Shown: piece after piece, positions 45,249-55,000 of the stretch
Numbering within the stretch: position 1 is the stretch's first letter
Layout: every line of letters starts with the position of its first letter
The notes under the pieces: generated by a model
Database searches by the model: none
What the model was told of the DNA's origin: nothing
What the model saw: only the letters and a program-made list of their open reading frames with translations
Program-made: the position numbers and the translations under genes
DNA from: Eubacteriaceae bacterium
Lineage (GTDB): Bacteria > Bacillota > Clostridia > Eubacteriales > Eubacteriaceae
Reading direction: 5' to 3'
DNA length: 64,000 nt
Assembly (NCBI GenBank): GCA_030156895.1
Contig: JASGLP010000004.1
Location: 1-64,000 of the forward strand

Positions 45249-45956
45249 ATGAGAGATAAAGTTTTACTGATTGCCTGTGGGATGATTAAAGATGAATTGA
45301 ACCTGGCCATGGAGAATTCTGGCTTTTTTTATGATACCATTTGGATGGATGCAGAACTACATATTAATCCGGATCTACTGCGAAGTGAACTGCAAAAAGC
45401 AATTAATCAAAACCAGACCTATGAGCAGATTTTACTGGCTTACGGGAACTGTGGTAATGGCCTGGTGGGACTAGTCAGCGAAAAGACAAAGTTAGCCTGC
45501 CTGCGGCTGGAGGATTGCATACATGTGCTTTTGCACAATGAAAAAAATCTGAAAAATATTCAGGGTGAAACTTATTTTATTACCAAAGCATGGATAAACA
45601 GTAAAAAATCACTAAAGGAAGAATATCATTATGCCATGACTCGCTATGGCGCCAAACGTGCCGAAGCAATTATGGGAATCATGTTTAAACATTACAAATC
45701 GATGGTCTTAGTCGATACTGGCGCTTATGCTACGGATAGTTGGATTTATTGTGCAAAACATTTAAGTCAGGTTTTACATCTTGATTTTAAAACCATGTCT
45801 GGTGATGTGGGTTTGCTGGAAATGTTTTTATCCCTTAAATGGGATCGCCAGGTGGCCGAGTTTGAGCCAGGCAGAGTGATCAGCAAGGATGATTTTGGGG
45901 TTGAATGCGTACTGGGAAGTTTTTCCAACGCGGGACCTGTATTTTCACAGCAATAA
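45249..45956 (+). CDS. DUF1638 domain protein
   Basis: 235 residues, with AGGGGAG before ATG. The start (VLLIACGMIKDELNLAME), the YGNCGNGLVGL segment and the LRLEDCIHVLL segment are characteristic of DUF1638. This family often accompanies corrinoid methyltransferase genes in methanogens and acetogens, and its conserved Cys residues suggest metal or corrinoid handling. The biochemical role is not established. It is the last gene of the corrinoid cluster. Confidence 0.85.
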   Translation: MRDKVLLIACGMIKDELNLAMENSGFFYDTIWMDAELHINPDLLRSELQKAINQNQTYEQILLAYGNCGNGLVGLVSEKTKLACLRLEDCIHVLLHNEKNLKNIQGETYFITKAWINSKKSLKEEYHYAMTRYGAKRAEAIMGIMFKHYKSMVLVDTGAYATDSWIYCAKHLSQVLHLDFKTMSGDVGLLEMFLSLKWDRQVAEFEPGRVISKDDFGVECVLGSFSNAGPVFSQQ

Positions 45957-45978
45957 TCATAAACGTCTACAAAAACCT

Positions 45979-46022
45979 AAAAACCTTTATGCCAAGTCCC
46001 TGGATGGCATAAAGGTTTTTCT
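45979..46022 (+). terminator. Intrinsic terminator
   Basis: AACCTTTATGCC (45982-45993) pairs exactly with GGCATAAAGGTT (46006-46017), followed by T residues. It closes the corrinoid/GntR/DUF1638 cluster. Confidence 0.9.
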
Positions 46023-46039
46023 TTGCCTTTTGTGGGAAG

Positions 46040-46068
46040 TAGACAAAAAAAAGATCAAGAAGTATAAT
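46040..46068 (+). promoter_or_regulatory. murE promoter
   Basis: TAGACA (46040-46045) and TATAAT (46063-46068) are 17 bp apart, about 30 bp before the start codon. Confidence 0.6.
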
Positions 46069-46096
46069 GATATGAGAAAAAGAGGAGATGGTAAGG

Positions 46097-47572
46097 ATGG
46101 AGCTTAAAAAAATTTTAAATAATATAACAATAGTGAGTACAAAAGAATTTAGGGAGGGACTCGATATTTCGGGAATTGCCTATGATTCAAGAAAGGTTGT
46201 TGGAAATGGATTGTTTGTTGCGATTGAAGGCTATGTCACCGACGGACACCTTTATATCGATCAGGCAATAGAAAAGGGGGCTGTTGCGGTTGTACACGAA
46301 AAAGAACTGGACAACTATCATCAGAATGTCTCTTATATCAAAGTGAAAGATTCCCGATACGCTCTGGGCTTGCTGGGAAGTGCCTTTTATAACGACCCAT
46401 CAAAAGATATGCTGGTGGCTGGAGTGACCGGAACAAACGGGAAAACAACCGTAACGACGATGCTTAAACATATATTTGAAACCACCGGCGACAAATGCGG
46501 ATTGATTGGGACGATTCATAATCTGATTGGGGATACGGTGCTTGACAATAAAGGCCGAACCACCCCCGAATCGCTTGAGGTGCAGGAAACCATCGCTGAA
46601 ATGAAAAATGCGGATTGCACCTGTCTGTTTATGGAGGTTTCCTCTCATGGCCTGGCGTTGGACCGCGTAAATGGAGTGCACTTTGATTATGGCGTTTTTA
46701 CAAATCTGACCCAGGATCATCTGGATTATCATAAAACCTTTGAAAATTATTTCGAAGCAAAAGCAAAACTTTTTTTTCAAGCCCAAAAAGCCGCGGTTAT
46801 TAATACTGATGATAAATATGGCGAAGTTTTAAGAGATAGCCTGGAAGAAAAAACTAATTTGCCAATCATCAGCTATGGTATGGATAAAAAATGTGATTAT
46901 TTTGCCACAGAAATTGAAATGACTAAAGAAGGTTCGCATTTCACGTTGATTACCCCAACGGGCCAAGAAGGAATTTTTATTAATATTCCTGGCGAGTTTA
47001 TGATTTATAATGCCATGGCGGCGATTATTGTGGCAGTTCAGGAAAATATCCCAATGCAGGAGATTAAAGAAGCGGTTGCCCACTTTCCGGGTGTGGAAGG
47101 CCGCATGGAGATTTTGGAAACCGAGGCGCCTTTTGGTGTGGTTATCGATTATGCCCACTCGCCGGATTCGCTGGAAAAACTGCTTCTATCAGTACGTAAG
47201 ATTTTTCCCGGAAGGATTATTCTGGTTTTTGGCTGCAATGGCGACCGCGATAAAGAAAAACGGCCTATTATGGGACGAATTGCCGGATCGTTGGCCGATT
47301 ATATTGTCGTTACCTCCGATAATCCGGCCAGTGAAGAACCAAGGGCGATTATTGATGCGGTGGTTGCAGGCGTTATGGAAAAAACTGATCAGTTTGTTGT
47401 TGAAGAACTTCGTCAGGATGGGGTTTTTCACGGAGCTCGTTTGTGTCGGCCGGGGGATGTTCTGGTTTTAGCTGGTAAGGGGCATGAAAAGCAGGAAATC
47501 CTGAAAACTGAAACCCTCTATTATAATGAATGGGATACAGCCAAGCAAGCATTATCAAAGCTGGGATACTAA
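46097..47572 (+). CDS. murE: UDP-MurNAc-tripeptide synthetase (MurE)
   Basis: 491 residues from the ATG at 46097, nine bases after GAGGAG. Mur ligase motifs are present: VTGTNGKTTVTTML near residue 111, the EVSSHGLALDRV region, DYAHSPDSLEKLL, and LAGKGHEKQE near the end. It adds the third amino acid to UDP-MurNAc-L-Ala-D-Glu. The specificity motif reads DNPA rather than the DNPR of meso-diaminopimelate enzymes, so another residue (Lys- or Ser-type) is likely at position 3. Confidence 0.92.
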   Translation: MELKKILNNITIVSTKEFREGLDISGIAYDSRKVVGNGLFVAIEGYVTDGHLYIDQAIEKGAVAVVHEKELDNYHQNVSYIKVKDSRYALGLLGSAFYNDPSKDMLVAGVTGTNGKTTVTTMLKHIFETTGDKCGLIGTIHNLIGDTVLDNKGRTTPESLEVQETIAEMKNADCTCLFMEVSSHGLALDRVNGVHFDYGVFTNLTQDHLDYHKTFENYFEAKAKLFFQAQKAAVINTDDKYGEVLRDSLEEKTNLPIISYGMDKKCDYFATEIEMTKEGSHFTLITPTGQEGIFINIPGEFMIYNAMAAIIVAVQENIPMQEIKEAVAHFPGVEGRMEILETEAPFGVVIDYAHSPDSLEKLLLSVRKIFPGRIILVFGCNGDRDKEKRPIMGRIAGSLADYIVVTSDNPASEEPRAIIDAVVAGVMEKTDQFVVEELRQDGVFHGARLCRPGDVLVLAGKGHEKQEILKTETLYYNEWDTAKQALSKLGY

Positions 47573-47575
47573 AAA

Positions 47576-47594
47576 GAAACGGCTAGTCCGTTTC
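47576..47594 (+). terminator. murE terminator hairpin, proximal copy
   Basis: GAAACGG and CCGTTTC pair around CTAGT, directly after the murE stop. A second copy is at 47857-47886, beyond the repeat element. Confidence 0.65.
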
Positions 47595-47856
47595 TTCAGT
47601 GTGTTAACAAACCCCGCACCGACCAATTGGATTTCGTAGTCCGCGCGCGGCCACAGGAACTACGTTCCTTTTGGCTCGCGGGTAGTCGCCAAATATAAAT
47701 GAATTTTTTTGGCTCGTTGCCTTCGCGAAGATTCGTACAGTTGCCTAAGAAAGTGCTAATTATTGGCGCTTTTAAGCCAACTGTTCGCCCCGAGGCGGAA
47801 AACTGAAAAGCCAATTGTCGGTGCTCAGGTATTCAATATTAACTTTCTCTTCAGTC
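47595..47856 (-). repeat. Terminator-associated inverted-repeat element, copy 2 (inverted)
   Basis: In the opposite orientation to copy 1. Terminal inverted repeats are GCACCGACCAATTGG (47616-47630) and CCAATTGTCGGTGC (47811-47824). The ends ACTGAAGA and CACTGA are conserved. Its centre carries about 80 extra bases (roughly 47650-47735) not found in the other copies. It lies between two versions of the murE terminator. Confidence 0.85.
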
Positions 47857-47886
47857 AGAAAAAACAGCGAGTCCGTTTCTTTTTTT
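47857..47886 (+). terminator. murE terminator, distal copy
   Basis: A degenerate version of the hairpin at 47576-47594 (CAGCGAGTCCGTTTC), followed by a run of seven T residues. Confidence 0.6.
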
Positions 47887-47958
47887 GTGTACAAACTGAA
47901 TGTTCGACGACATTTAGGGGAAATTCGATGAGAAACTGGTCAATTGTTTGATTGATCA

Positions 47959-49833
47959 TTATTTTAGTGCCTCAAGCGCCTCGAGACGCTCCATTGCTTC
48001 CAGATAGCGGTTTTCCAGCTGGTCTTTTTCAGTGCTGAGATTTGAAAGTTTTACATAATCACTGAGATCTTCGCCCATTTCCAATTCGATCTGATCCAGC
48101 CTATCTTCGATCTCCGGGATCTCCTTCTCAAGCGCTTCGCATTCACGCTTTTCTTTATAGGTCAGGCCTTTACGATTGTTTTCCCGAGGTTGACGGCTAG
48201 CGGTTTTTTTAAGCGCCTTTTCAGCCGCTTGATCAGGGACCGATTTTTTGGCAAGATAATCGGAATAGTTGCCGGTTTGAATGCTTGTTTGACCACTTCC
48301 CGTAAAGGCAATGATCTTATCGCAGGTACGATCCAGAAAATAGCGGTCATGAGAAACAGTGATAACAGAGCCGGGGAATTCATCGAGATAGCTTTCGAGA
48401 ATGGCAAGGGTTTCCAGATCAAGGTCGTTGGTCGGTTCATCAAAAAGCAGGACATTTGGCTTTTGAATCAGAATACCCATCAGGTAAAGCCGCCTTTGCT
48501 CACCACCGGAGAGTTTTTTTATATAAACCCATTGCTTGTCGCGATCAAACAAAAAAGTTTCCATCATCTGAGCGGCGCTGATTTGTTGTCCGCTTGAATC
48601 GGTAACCGTTTCAGCCAGCTCGCGAATATACTCGATGGCTTTTAAGTTTTGATCCATTGTTTCTGATTTCTGAGAAAAATAACCGATTCGAACCGTTTCG
48701 CCAATGTCTATTTGTCCCTGATCAGGCTTTATACGGCCGGTGATCAGGTTTAAGAGGCTTGATTTTCCCAGACCGTTATTACCGATAATGCCAATGCGTT
48801 CCCCCTGGCCAATAATCATACTAAAATCGTCAAGAACTGTTGTTTCGGCAAATGATTTTGAAACATGGTCGAGTTCAATGACTTTTTTTCCTAAGCGGGA
48901 TGTGGCAAGACAAATATCAAGCTTTTGCTGTGTCAGGTCTACTTCCTGGTTTTGCAGGTCTTCAAAACGCTGAATTCGTGCTTTCTGCTTGGTGCTTCTG
49001 GCTCGGGCACCCCTTCTGATCCAGGCTAGTTCCTGACGGTAGAGGTTTTGTCTTTTTTGCTCACTGGCGATGGCCATTTCTTCACGAACCGCTTTTTGTT
49101 CTAGGAAAGCGGCGTAATTTCCGGAGTATTCATAGAGATTCCCCTGTGTCAATTCAAATGTTTTAGAAACAATGCGGTCAAGAAAATATCGGTCATGGGT
49201 AACCATTAATAGAGCCCCTTGTCGATTCATTAAGAATTTTTCCAGCCAGTCAATGGTTTCGTTGTCCAGATGATTGGTCGGTTCATCAAGGATTAAGAGA
49301 TCGCAGTCGGATAATAGCGCGGCTGCCAAAGCAACGCGTTTTTTTTGTCCGCCGGAACAGTCGCTGATTTTGTGGTGCAGGTGATTGATGCCCAGTTTTG
49401 ATAAGATGGTCTTAATCTGCGCCTGAAAATCCCAGAGGCTTTTATCATCAATGGACTGGGAAAGGGTTAGCAGTTTTGCTTCCAGATTTTTATCATGCGG
49501 ACTTTCGTTCAGTTGATCCAGGGTCTCTTCGTAGTCCCGAATCAGAGATATCTCGGGTGAATCCATTTTGAGAACCGCATCCAGAATCGGTAAAGATTCA
49601 TCAAACACGGGATCCTGGGGGAGGTATTCGATGCGTTTATTTCCGAAAAAAGTCACGGTTCCGGAATCAGCCGGGGCAATCCCGGCAATGACTTTAATCA
49701 GTGAGGTTTTTCCAGTTCCGTTTAAGCCAATCAGGCCGATTTTATCTTTTTCATCTATTCCGAAGTTAAGGTTAGAGAAAAGTGTTTTTTCGCCATAAGT
49801 TTTGGTCAGATTTTCTACTTGTGCAATATGCAT
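47959..49833 (-). CDS. ABC-F family ATPase (Uup-like)
   Basis: 624 residues with two ABC domains. The first has Walker A GLNGTGKTSL and signature SGGQKKRVALA; the second has GNNGLGKSSL and LSGGEQRRLYLM. The linker helix region lies between them (~235-310), and a C-terminal coiled coil of the Uup type covers about 540-624. It has no membrane segments. ABC-F proteins act on ribosomes; the Uup subgroup is also linked to branched-DNA metabolism. Antibiotic resistance activity is not indicated. Confidence 0.9.
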   Translation of the reverse strand: MHIAQVENLTKTYGEKTLFSNLNFGIDEKDKIGLIGLNGTGKTSLIKVIAGIAPADSGTVTFFGNKRIEYLPQDPVFDESLPILDAVLKMDSPEISLIRDYEETLDQLNESPHDKNLEAKLLTLSQSIDDKSLWDFQAQIKTILSKLGINHLHHKISDCSGGQKKRVALAAALLSDCDLLILDEPTNHLDNETIDWLEKFLMNRQGALLMVTHDRYFLDRIVSKTFELTQGNLYEYSGNYAAFLEQKAVREEMAIASEQKRQNLYRQELAWIRRGARARSTKQKARIQRFEDLQNQEVDLTQQKLDICLATSRLGKKVIELDHVSKSFAETTVLDDFSMIIGQGERIGIIGNNGLGKSSLLNLITGRIKPDQGQIDIGETVRIGYFSQKSETMDQNLKAIEYIRELAETVTDSSGQQISAAQMMETFLFDRDKQWVYIKKLSGGEQRRLYLMGILIQKPNVLLFDEPTNDLDLETLAILESYLDEFPGSVITVSHDRYFLDRTCDKIIAFTGSGQTSIQTGNYSDYLAKKSVPDQAAEKALKKTASRQPRENNRKGLTYKEKRECEALEKEIPEIEDRLDQIELEMGEDLSDYVKLSNLSTEKDQLENRYLEAMERLEALEALK

Positions 49834-50083
49834 AATTTTTCCTTTTATATTGAAGTAAAACTATTTTAACATAAGAGTGACCGTCAATAAAATTAATTTT
49901 GCAATTCTAAAGCGATAAAACCAAATTTAACAGATAAAGATATGATTTAGCCACTTAATTTGAACAAGACTTGTGATACAATAAAAAAATAAATATTGCA
50001 GTATAAGAAGAAGGTTAGTTTAAGTAATTGATGAGATATACATGAAGATAATTTATGTCTTAATGTTCTAGGAGGTAGAAAAA

Positions 50084-50557
50084 ATGATGCTTGGTAAAAC
50101 GGTTTTTATTGCTAAAAGTGCGGATGTGGTCGGTCGGGTTAAATTAGGGAATTTTGTGAGCATCTGGTTTCAGGCGGTTCTGCGTGGAGATGTTGATAGC
50201 ATAACCATCGGGGATCGTACTAATATTCAGGATGGCACAGTGGTGCATGTAGCACCAGGGCATCCAACCGTCATTGGTGATGGTGTCAGTGTTGGCCATA
50301 ATGCTATTATTCACGGCTGTAGCATTGGCGATAACGTCTTAGTTGGGATGGGTGCTATCGTATTAAATGGCGCTCAAATAGGTGATAACTCGATTGTCGG
50401 GGCGGGGGCTCTGGTAACTCAAGGCAAAGTTTTCCCACCCAATTCGCTGATTATCGGCAGTCCGGCCAAAGCGGTTAGAGCGCTATCTGAAGAAGAAATT
50501 CAATCAATCAGAGATAATGCTGAAGAATACCTGGATACAATGAAGGGCTATATGTAA
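50084..50557 (+). CDS. Gamma-carbonic-anhydrase-like hexapeptide protein
   Basis: 157 residues, with AGGAGG before ATG. Left-handed beta-helix hexapeptide repeats run from about 10 to 125, then a C-terminal helix. Metal-ligand histidines occur in TVVHVAPGHP and VGHNAIIHG, as in gamma-carbonic anhydrases. Acetogens need bicarbonate/CO2 exchange, but many family members have no proven activity. The gene's terminator is duplicated around a repeat element. Confidence 0.85.
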   Translation: MMLGKTVFIAKSADVVGRVKLGNFVSIWFQAVLRGDVDSITIGDRTNIQDGTVVHVAPGHPTVIGDGVSVGHNAIIHGCSIGDNVLVGMGAIVLNGAQIGDNSIVGAGALVTQGKVFPPNSLIIGSPAKAVRALSEEEIQSIRDNAEEYLDTMKGYM

Positions 50558-50584
50558 AAAAACCGATGAAAATTCATCGGTTTT
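50558..50584 (+). terminator. Terminator of the gamma-CA-like gene, left copy
   Basis: ACCGATGA (50562-50569) pairs with TCATCGGT (50574-50581), followed by TTTT. It is repeated at 50734-50759. Confidence 0.8.
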
Positions 50585-50733
50585 AGACTGAAGAAAAAGC
50601 ATGTTTAAGCGCCTGAGCACCGACAATTGGCTTGCAAACGCTTATAATTAGCGATTTCAAATTGGGCAACTGTACGAATCCGCGCGCGGACTACGAAATC
50701 CAATTTGTCGGTGCGGGGTTTGTCTGCACACTG
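50585..50733 (+). repeat. Terminator-associated inverted-repeat element, copy 3
   Basis: It begins with ACTGAAGA and ends CACACTGA. Terminal inverted repeats are GCACCGACAATTGG (50617-50630) and CCAATTTGTCGGTGC (50700-50714). It is the shortest copy, lacking part of the central region of copy 1. It is flanked by two copies of an ACCGATGA/TCATCGGT terminator. Confidence 0.85.
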
Positions 50734-50759
50734 AAACCGATGAAAGATCATCGGTTTTT
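50734..50759 (+). terminator. Terminator, right copy
   Basis: ACCGATGA (50736-50743) and TCATCGGT (50748-50755), followed by TTTTT. It also lies just past the end of the convergent minus-strand gene. Confidence 0.75.
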
Positions 50760-50763
50760 GAAG

Positions 50764-51387
50764 CTAGCTGATTTGTTCGATATAGATGCTGGCGGCGCTG
50801 TTGCCCGGCAGGTCGGTTTTCTCCTGAATGTTTGGAGAAATCGAGACGCGAATGGAGTAAGCACCGGATGTGGCTGTGAAGTTGGTGGTTTCAGTAACGG
50901 TTTCTTCACTAAAGCCTGTCAGGTTTGACATTAAACTGCGATAAAAAGTTGTCAGTTCTTCAGTGGTGTTTTGCGATACAAAGGAAGTCAGCCAGCCGGG
51001 ATTGCCAGAAGCGCTGGTAATTAATTGGGATTCGGAAACCATTGTCGCATTGTATAATGGAATCAGATTGCTGGGATAACCGGTAGCTAAAAGATTTGAA
51101 CTGTCTTCATACATAGCATCCTGATTGTCGGCAATGATCTGCTGCACCGCTTGAGGTACTTCAATTGCAGCGGTAGGGGTTTCGTCAGGAATATTGGAGG
51201 TGTCAGGAGTTTCGGTTGTGTCTTCTGTTGTGTCCTGACTTTCGTCTGTTGTGGTATCATTTGTTGATTGATCAGTTGTCTGTCCAGTGTCGCTGTTATC
51301 GTCTTTCAGTTTTGGAACCAGAAAGACCGTTGCAGCAATCAGGGCAACAACCAGGATCACTGCTATAATAATCGAACTTTTTTTCAT
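50764..51387 (-). CDS. Secreted or membrane-anchored protein of unknown function
   Basis: 207 residues, with AAGGAGAT before ATG. A hydrophobic N-terminal segment (~5-25) serves as a signal or anchor. A Thr/Asp/Glu/Ser-rich spacer (~30-78) is followed by a globular ~125-residue domain with no motif I recognise. There is no lipobox Cys. It is probably exported and attached by its N-terminus. It is convergent with the gamma-CA-like gene. Confidence 0.7.
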   Translation of the reverse strand: MKKSSIIIAVILVVALIAATVFLVPKLKDDNSDTGQTTDQSTNDTTTDESQDTTEDTTETPDTSNIPDETPTAAIEVPQAVQQIIADNQDAMYEDSSNLLATGYPSNLIPLYNATMVSESQLITSASGNPGWLTSFVSQNTTEELTTFYRSLMSNLTGFSEETVTETTNFTATSGAYSIRVSISPNIQEKTDLPGNSAASIYIEQIS

Positions 51388-51481
51388 AAGGATCTCCTTC
51401 TTGTAAGTACGGATAGGTTTTTCCGTTTAACATTCATTATAAACGAAAACCTTAAAGTTTCAAATAAAGATTTCAAAAAAC

Positions 51482-51790
51482 TTGATTTTACAGTTGATTT
51501 TGGTTAGAATATGAGTCAGTAATAAAGAAAGCTTAAATGTTTTGATAAGGATGTTCAAAAGCAATTTTTATCCAGAGAATTAATCAGATGGTGGAAGATT
51601 ATTAAAAAGGCTTTTGGAGGATCACCTTTGAACAGGGTACCTGAAATGTGAATTTCAATCTTGAAGTTCTGAAACTAGGGTATCACGGGGAACCGTTATC
51701 TTCATAAATGAGTGGGCATCAATGTCAACTTGGGTGGTACCGCGATCTTTTCGTCCCTTGATTTTATCAGGGGACTTCTTTGCGTTTTAA
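51482..51790 (+). promoter_or_regulatory. ileS promoter and T-box riboswitch
   Basis: TTGATT (51482-51487) and TAGAAT (51505-51510) are 17 bp apart. The leader contains the T-box core TGGGTGGTACCGCG (51731-51744), then a terminator (GTCCC and GGGAC-type arms from 51752, T-rich tail to about 51790). An ATC triplet near 51680 is a candidate isoleucine specifier. Uncharged tRNA-Ile would stabilise the antiterminator and turn ileS on. Confidence 0.88.
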
Positions 51791-51793
51791 TGA

Positions 51794-51921
51794 GGCCGTG
51801 CGAAGTTTTGCAAAATGACTTTGCTTTGGAAGCTCGCTTACAAAGCACAGTCATTTTGCAAAACTTCATAGGGCGTTAGCCCGCGACGAGGTGGCGCGGC
51901 AGCGACACTGAGTGCACGGCC
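51794..51921. repeat. Palindromic insertion between T-box and ileS
   Basis: The outer arms GGCCGTGC (51794-51801) and GCACGGCC (51914-51921) enclose a 27-bp stem with one mismatch (51802-51828 with 51841-51867, loop 12 bases) and a GC-rich remainder. It looks like a small MITE-like or REP-like element. It lies in the ileS leader after the T-box terminator and would form a strong hairpin in the mRNA. Confidence 0.65.
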
Positions 51922-52074
51922 GAGGGTACGTCTTTGTGAATAAAAAGAGGCACCAAAAGCGACACCTATCAAGGACTAGGTTTTTAACCACCATGGAAAC
52001 GACAGCATTGGTAACACTTAAGCTAAAAAGAAATCATTAATCAGTCATGAGTGAATCAGACGAGGAGGAATAAA

Positions 52075-55000
52075 TTGTTTAAACAATTATCAGAAGAAAA
52101 AGTTGGTGTAAAAGAGGCCGCAATTGCCGAAAAATGGGAGGACATGAATCTTCTCAAAAAAACCATTGACAATCGAGAAGGAAAAGAAAGCTATGTCTTT
52201 TACGAAGGACCGCCTACAGCCAATGGTCGGCCGGGAATTCATCACGTTCTGGCCAGAACCCTAAAAGATACCGTTTGTAAATATAAGGTGATGGATGGTT
52301 ATCGAGTGGTTCGAAAGGCTGGATGGGATACCCATGGGCTACCGGTTGAAATCGAAGTGGAAAAATCTCTGGGGTTGTCCAGTAAACCTGAAATCGAAGC
52401 TTACGGAATCGATAAATTTAATCAGAAATGTAAAGACTCAGTTTTCAACTACGAAAGTCAGTGGAAGGAAATGAGTAAAAAAATGGGATATTTCATCGAT
52501 ATGGAAGATCCTTATATTACCTTGGATAACAACTATATTGAATCTGTCTGGTGGATTCTGAATAAATTCCACGAAGAAGGCTTCTTATATGAAGGCCATA
52601 AAATCCTGCCATATTGCCCAAGATGTGGAACAGGTCTGGCATCCCACGAGGTGGCCCAAGGTTATGAAGAAATCAAGAGCAATACGGTTGTGGCAAAATT
52701 CAAACGTAAAGATGCTGATGAGTATTTCCTGGTTTGGACGACAACTCCCTGGACTTTGGCTTCGAATGTTGCCTTAGCGGTTCATCCGGAGGCAGATTAT
52801 ATTAAAGCCAAAGTGGATGATCAGGTCGTGATTTGTGCCAAGGTGCTGGCACCAAAACTTTTAGCTGAAGGATACGAAGTACTGGAAGAAATGAAAGGTC
52901 GTGATCTGGAATACATCGAGTATGAACAGTTGATGCCTTTTGTGCCAGCCGACAAAAAAGCTTTTTATGTAACCTGTGCTGATTATGTTACCACTGAAGA
53001 TGGAACCGGGATTGTTCATATTGCACCAGCTTTTGGTGAGGATGATTACAAGGTCGGACGACAATATGACTTGCCAGTACTCCAGCCGGTGGCTGAAGAT
53101 GGAAAATATACAGATACTCCCTGGAAGGGTCTCTTTGTGATGGATGCCGATGTAGAAATCATCAAATGGCTTAAAGAAGAAGGCAAACTTTTCAAAAAAG
53201 AAAAAGTGGCCCATAATTACCCCCATTGCTGGCGCTGTAAGACCCCATTGCTTTATTATGCAAAACCCAGCTGGTATCTGGAAATGACAAAGATCAAGGA
53301 TCGGTTGATTGAGAATAATAACGGGGTCGAGTGGTACCCGGATTTTGTCGGTGAAAAGCGTTTTGGTAACTGGTTGGAAAACTTAAATGACTGGGCAATT
53401 TCCCGTAGCCGTTACTGGGGAACCCCTTTAAATATCTGGCGTTGTGAGGAATGTGGCAAGCTTGAATCCATTGGTTCCCGCAAAGAACTGGTTGAAAAAG
53501 CGGTCGAAACAATCGACGAATCCATCGAGCTCCACCGGCCCTATGTGGATGATGTCCACCTGACCTGTCCGGATTGTGGAAAGACCATGACCCGAGTTAA
53601 AGACGTCATCGACTGCTGGTTTGATTCCGGTTCCATGCCTTTTGCCCAGTATCATTACCCCTTTGAAAATAAGGAGCTTTTTGAAGAACAATTTCCCGCT
53701 GATTTTATCTGTGAGGGAATCGATCAGACCCGCGGTTGGTTCTATTCACTGCTGGCTATTTCTTCCTTTGTAACCGGTAAATCTCCCTATAAACGGGTGC
53801 TGGTAAATGACCTGATTCTTGATGCGGATGGTCACAAGATGTCAAAATCAAAGGGCAATACGGTAAATCCTTTTGAAATGTTTGAAGAATATGGTGCAGA
53901 TGCCCTGAGGTGGTATCTCTTATACGTTTCACCAGCCTGGACACCAACTCGTTTTGATATTAAGGGTTTAAAAGAAGTACAGAGCAAGTTCTTTAATACC
54001 TTAAAAAACACCTATCAGTTTTTTGCCATGTATGCCAATACTGATTCGATTGATCCGCGAGACTTTTTCGTGCCTTATGAAAAGCGTCCCAATATCGATG
54101 CCTGGATTCTATCCAAATATAATCGACTGGTCAAAGAGGTACGGGCGGAAATGGATATTTTTGATCTGACCAAAGCAGTTCGAAAAATTCAAAATTTTGT
54201 TAATGAAGATCTGTCCAATTGGTATATCAGAAGAAACCGTCGTCGCTTCTGGGCGACTGACCTGACCGAAGACAAACAGGCAGTTTATAACACAACCTGG
54301 GAAGTGCTTGAAGGGGTGGTTAGACTGTGTGCGCCCTTTGCCCCTTACGTAACGGAAGAATTGTTTAAGAATTTAACAGATGGAGAATCTGTCCATCTGG
54401 CCGATTATCCGATAGTCAATGAAGCACTGATCCAGGATGAGATCGAAGAACCCATGGATCTGGTTAGAGATTTGGTTTCACTGGGTCGATCAGCCCGCGA
54501 AGATGCCCAGATCAAGGTGCGTCAACCCCTGTCTAAAATGATCGTTGACGGTAAATATAAGGAAACCATTGGTGGTCTGACTGATCTCATTGAAGAGGAA
54601 CTCAACCTGAAAGAAGTGGTTTATGAAGACAATCTTTCTGATTTTATGAACTACTCCTTAAAGCCTGATTTTAAAGTAGCAGGTCCAGTTCTGGGCAAAA
54701 ATGTCAAGCTTTTGGGTAAGGCTTTAGCGACTGTTGATCCTATGGAAGTGGTGTCTAAACTGGAAACAGACGGCCAAATGACAATTGAGTTTGAAGGGGA
54801 AACCTTGCCGATTAAAAAAGATTTTATCGATGTACGAATTTCTGCTAAGGAAGGCTTTAATGTCCAGATGTTTAATAATCAGTTTATTATCCTGGATACC
54901 AGTCTGAATCAGGATCTTTTGGATGAAGGCTATGCCCGCGAGCTGGTTTCAAGAATTCAGCAGTTGCGAAAATCTAGCGGTTTTGAAGTGATGGATCGTA

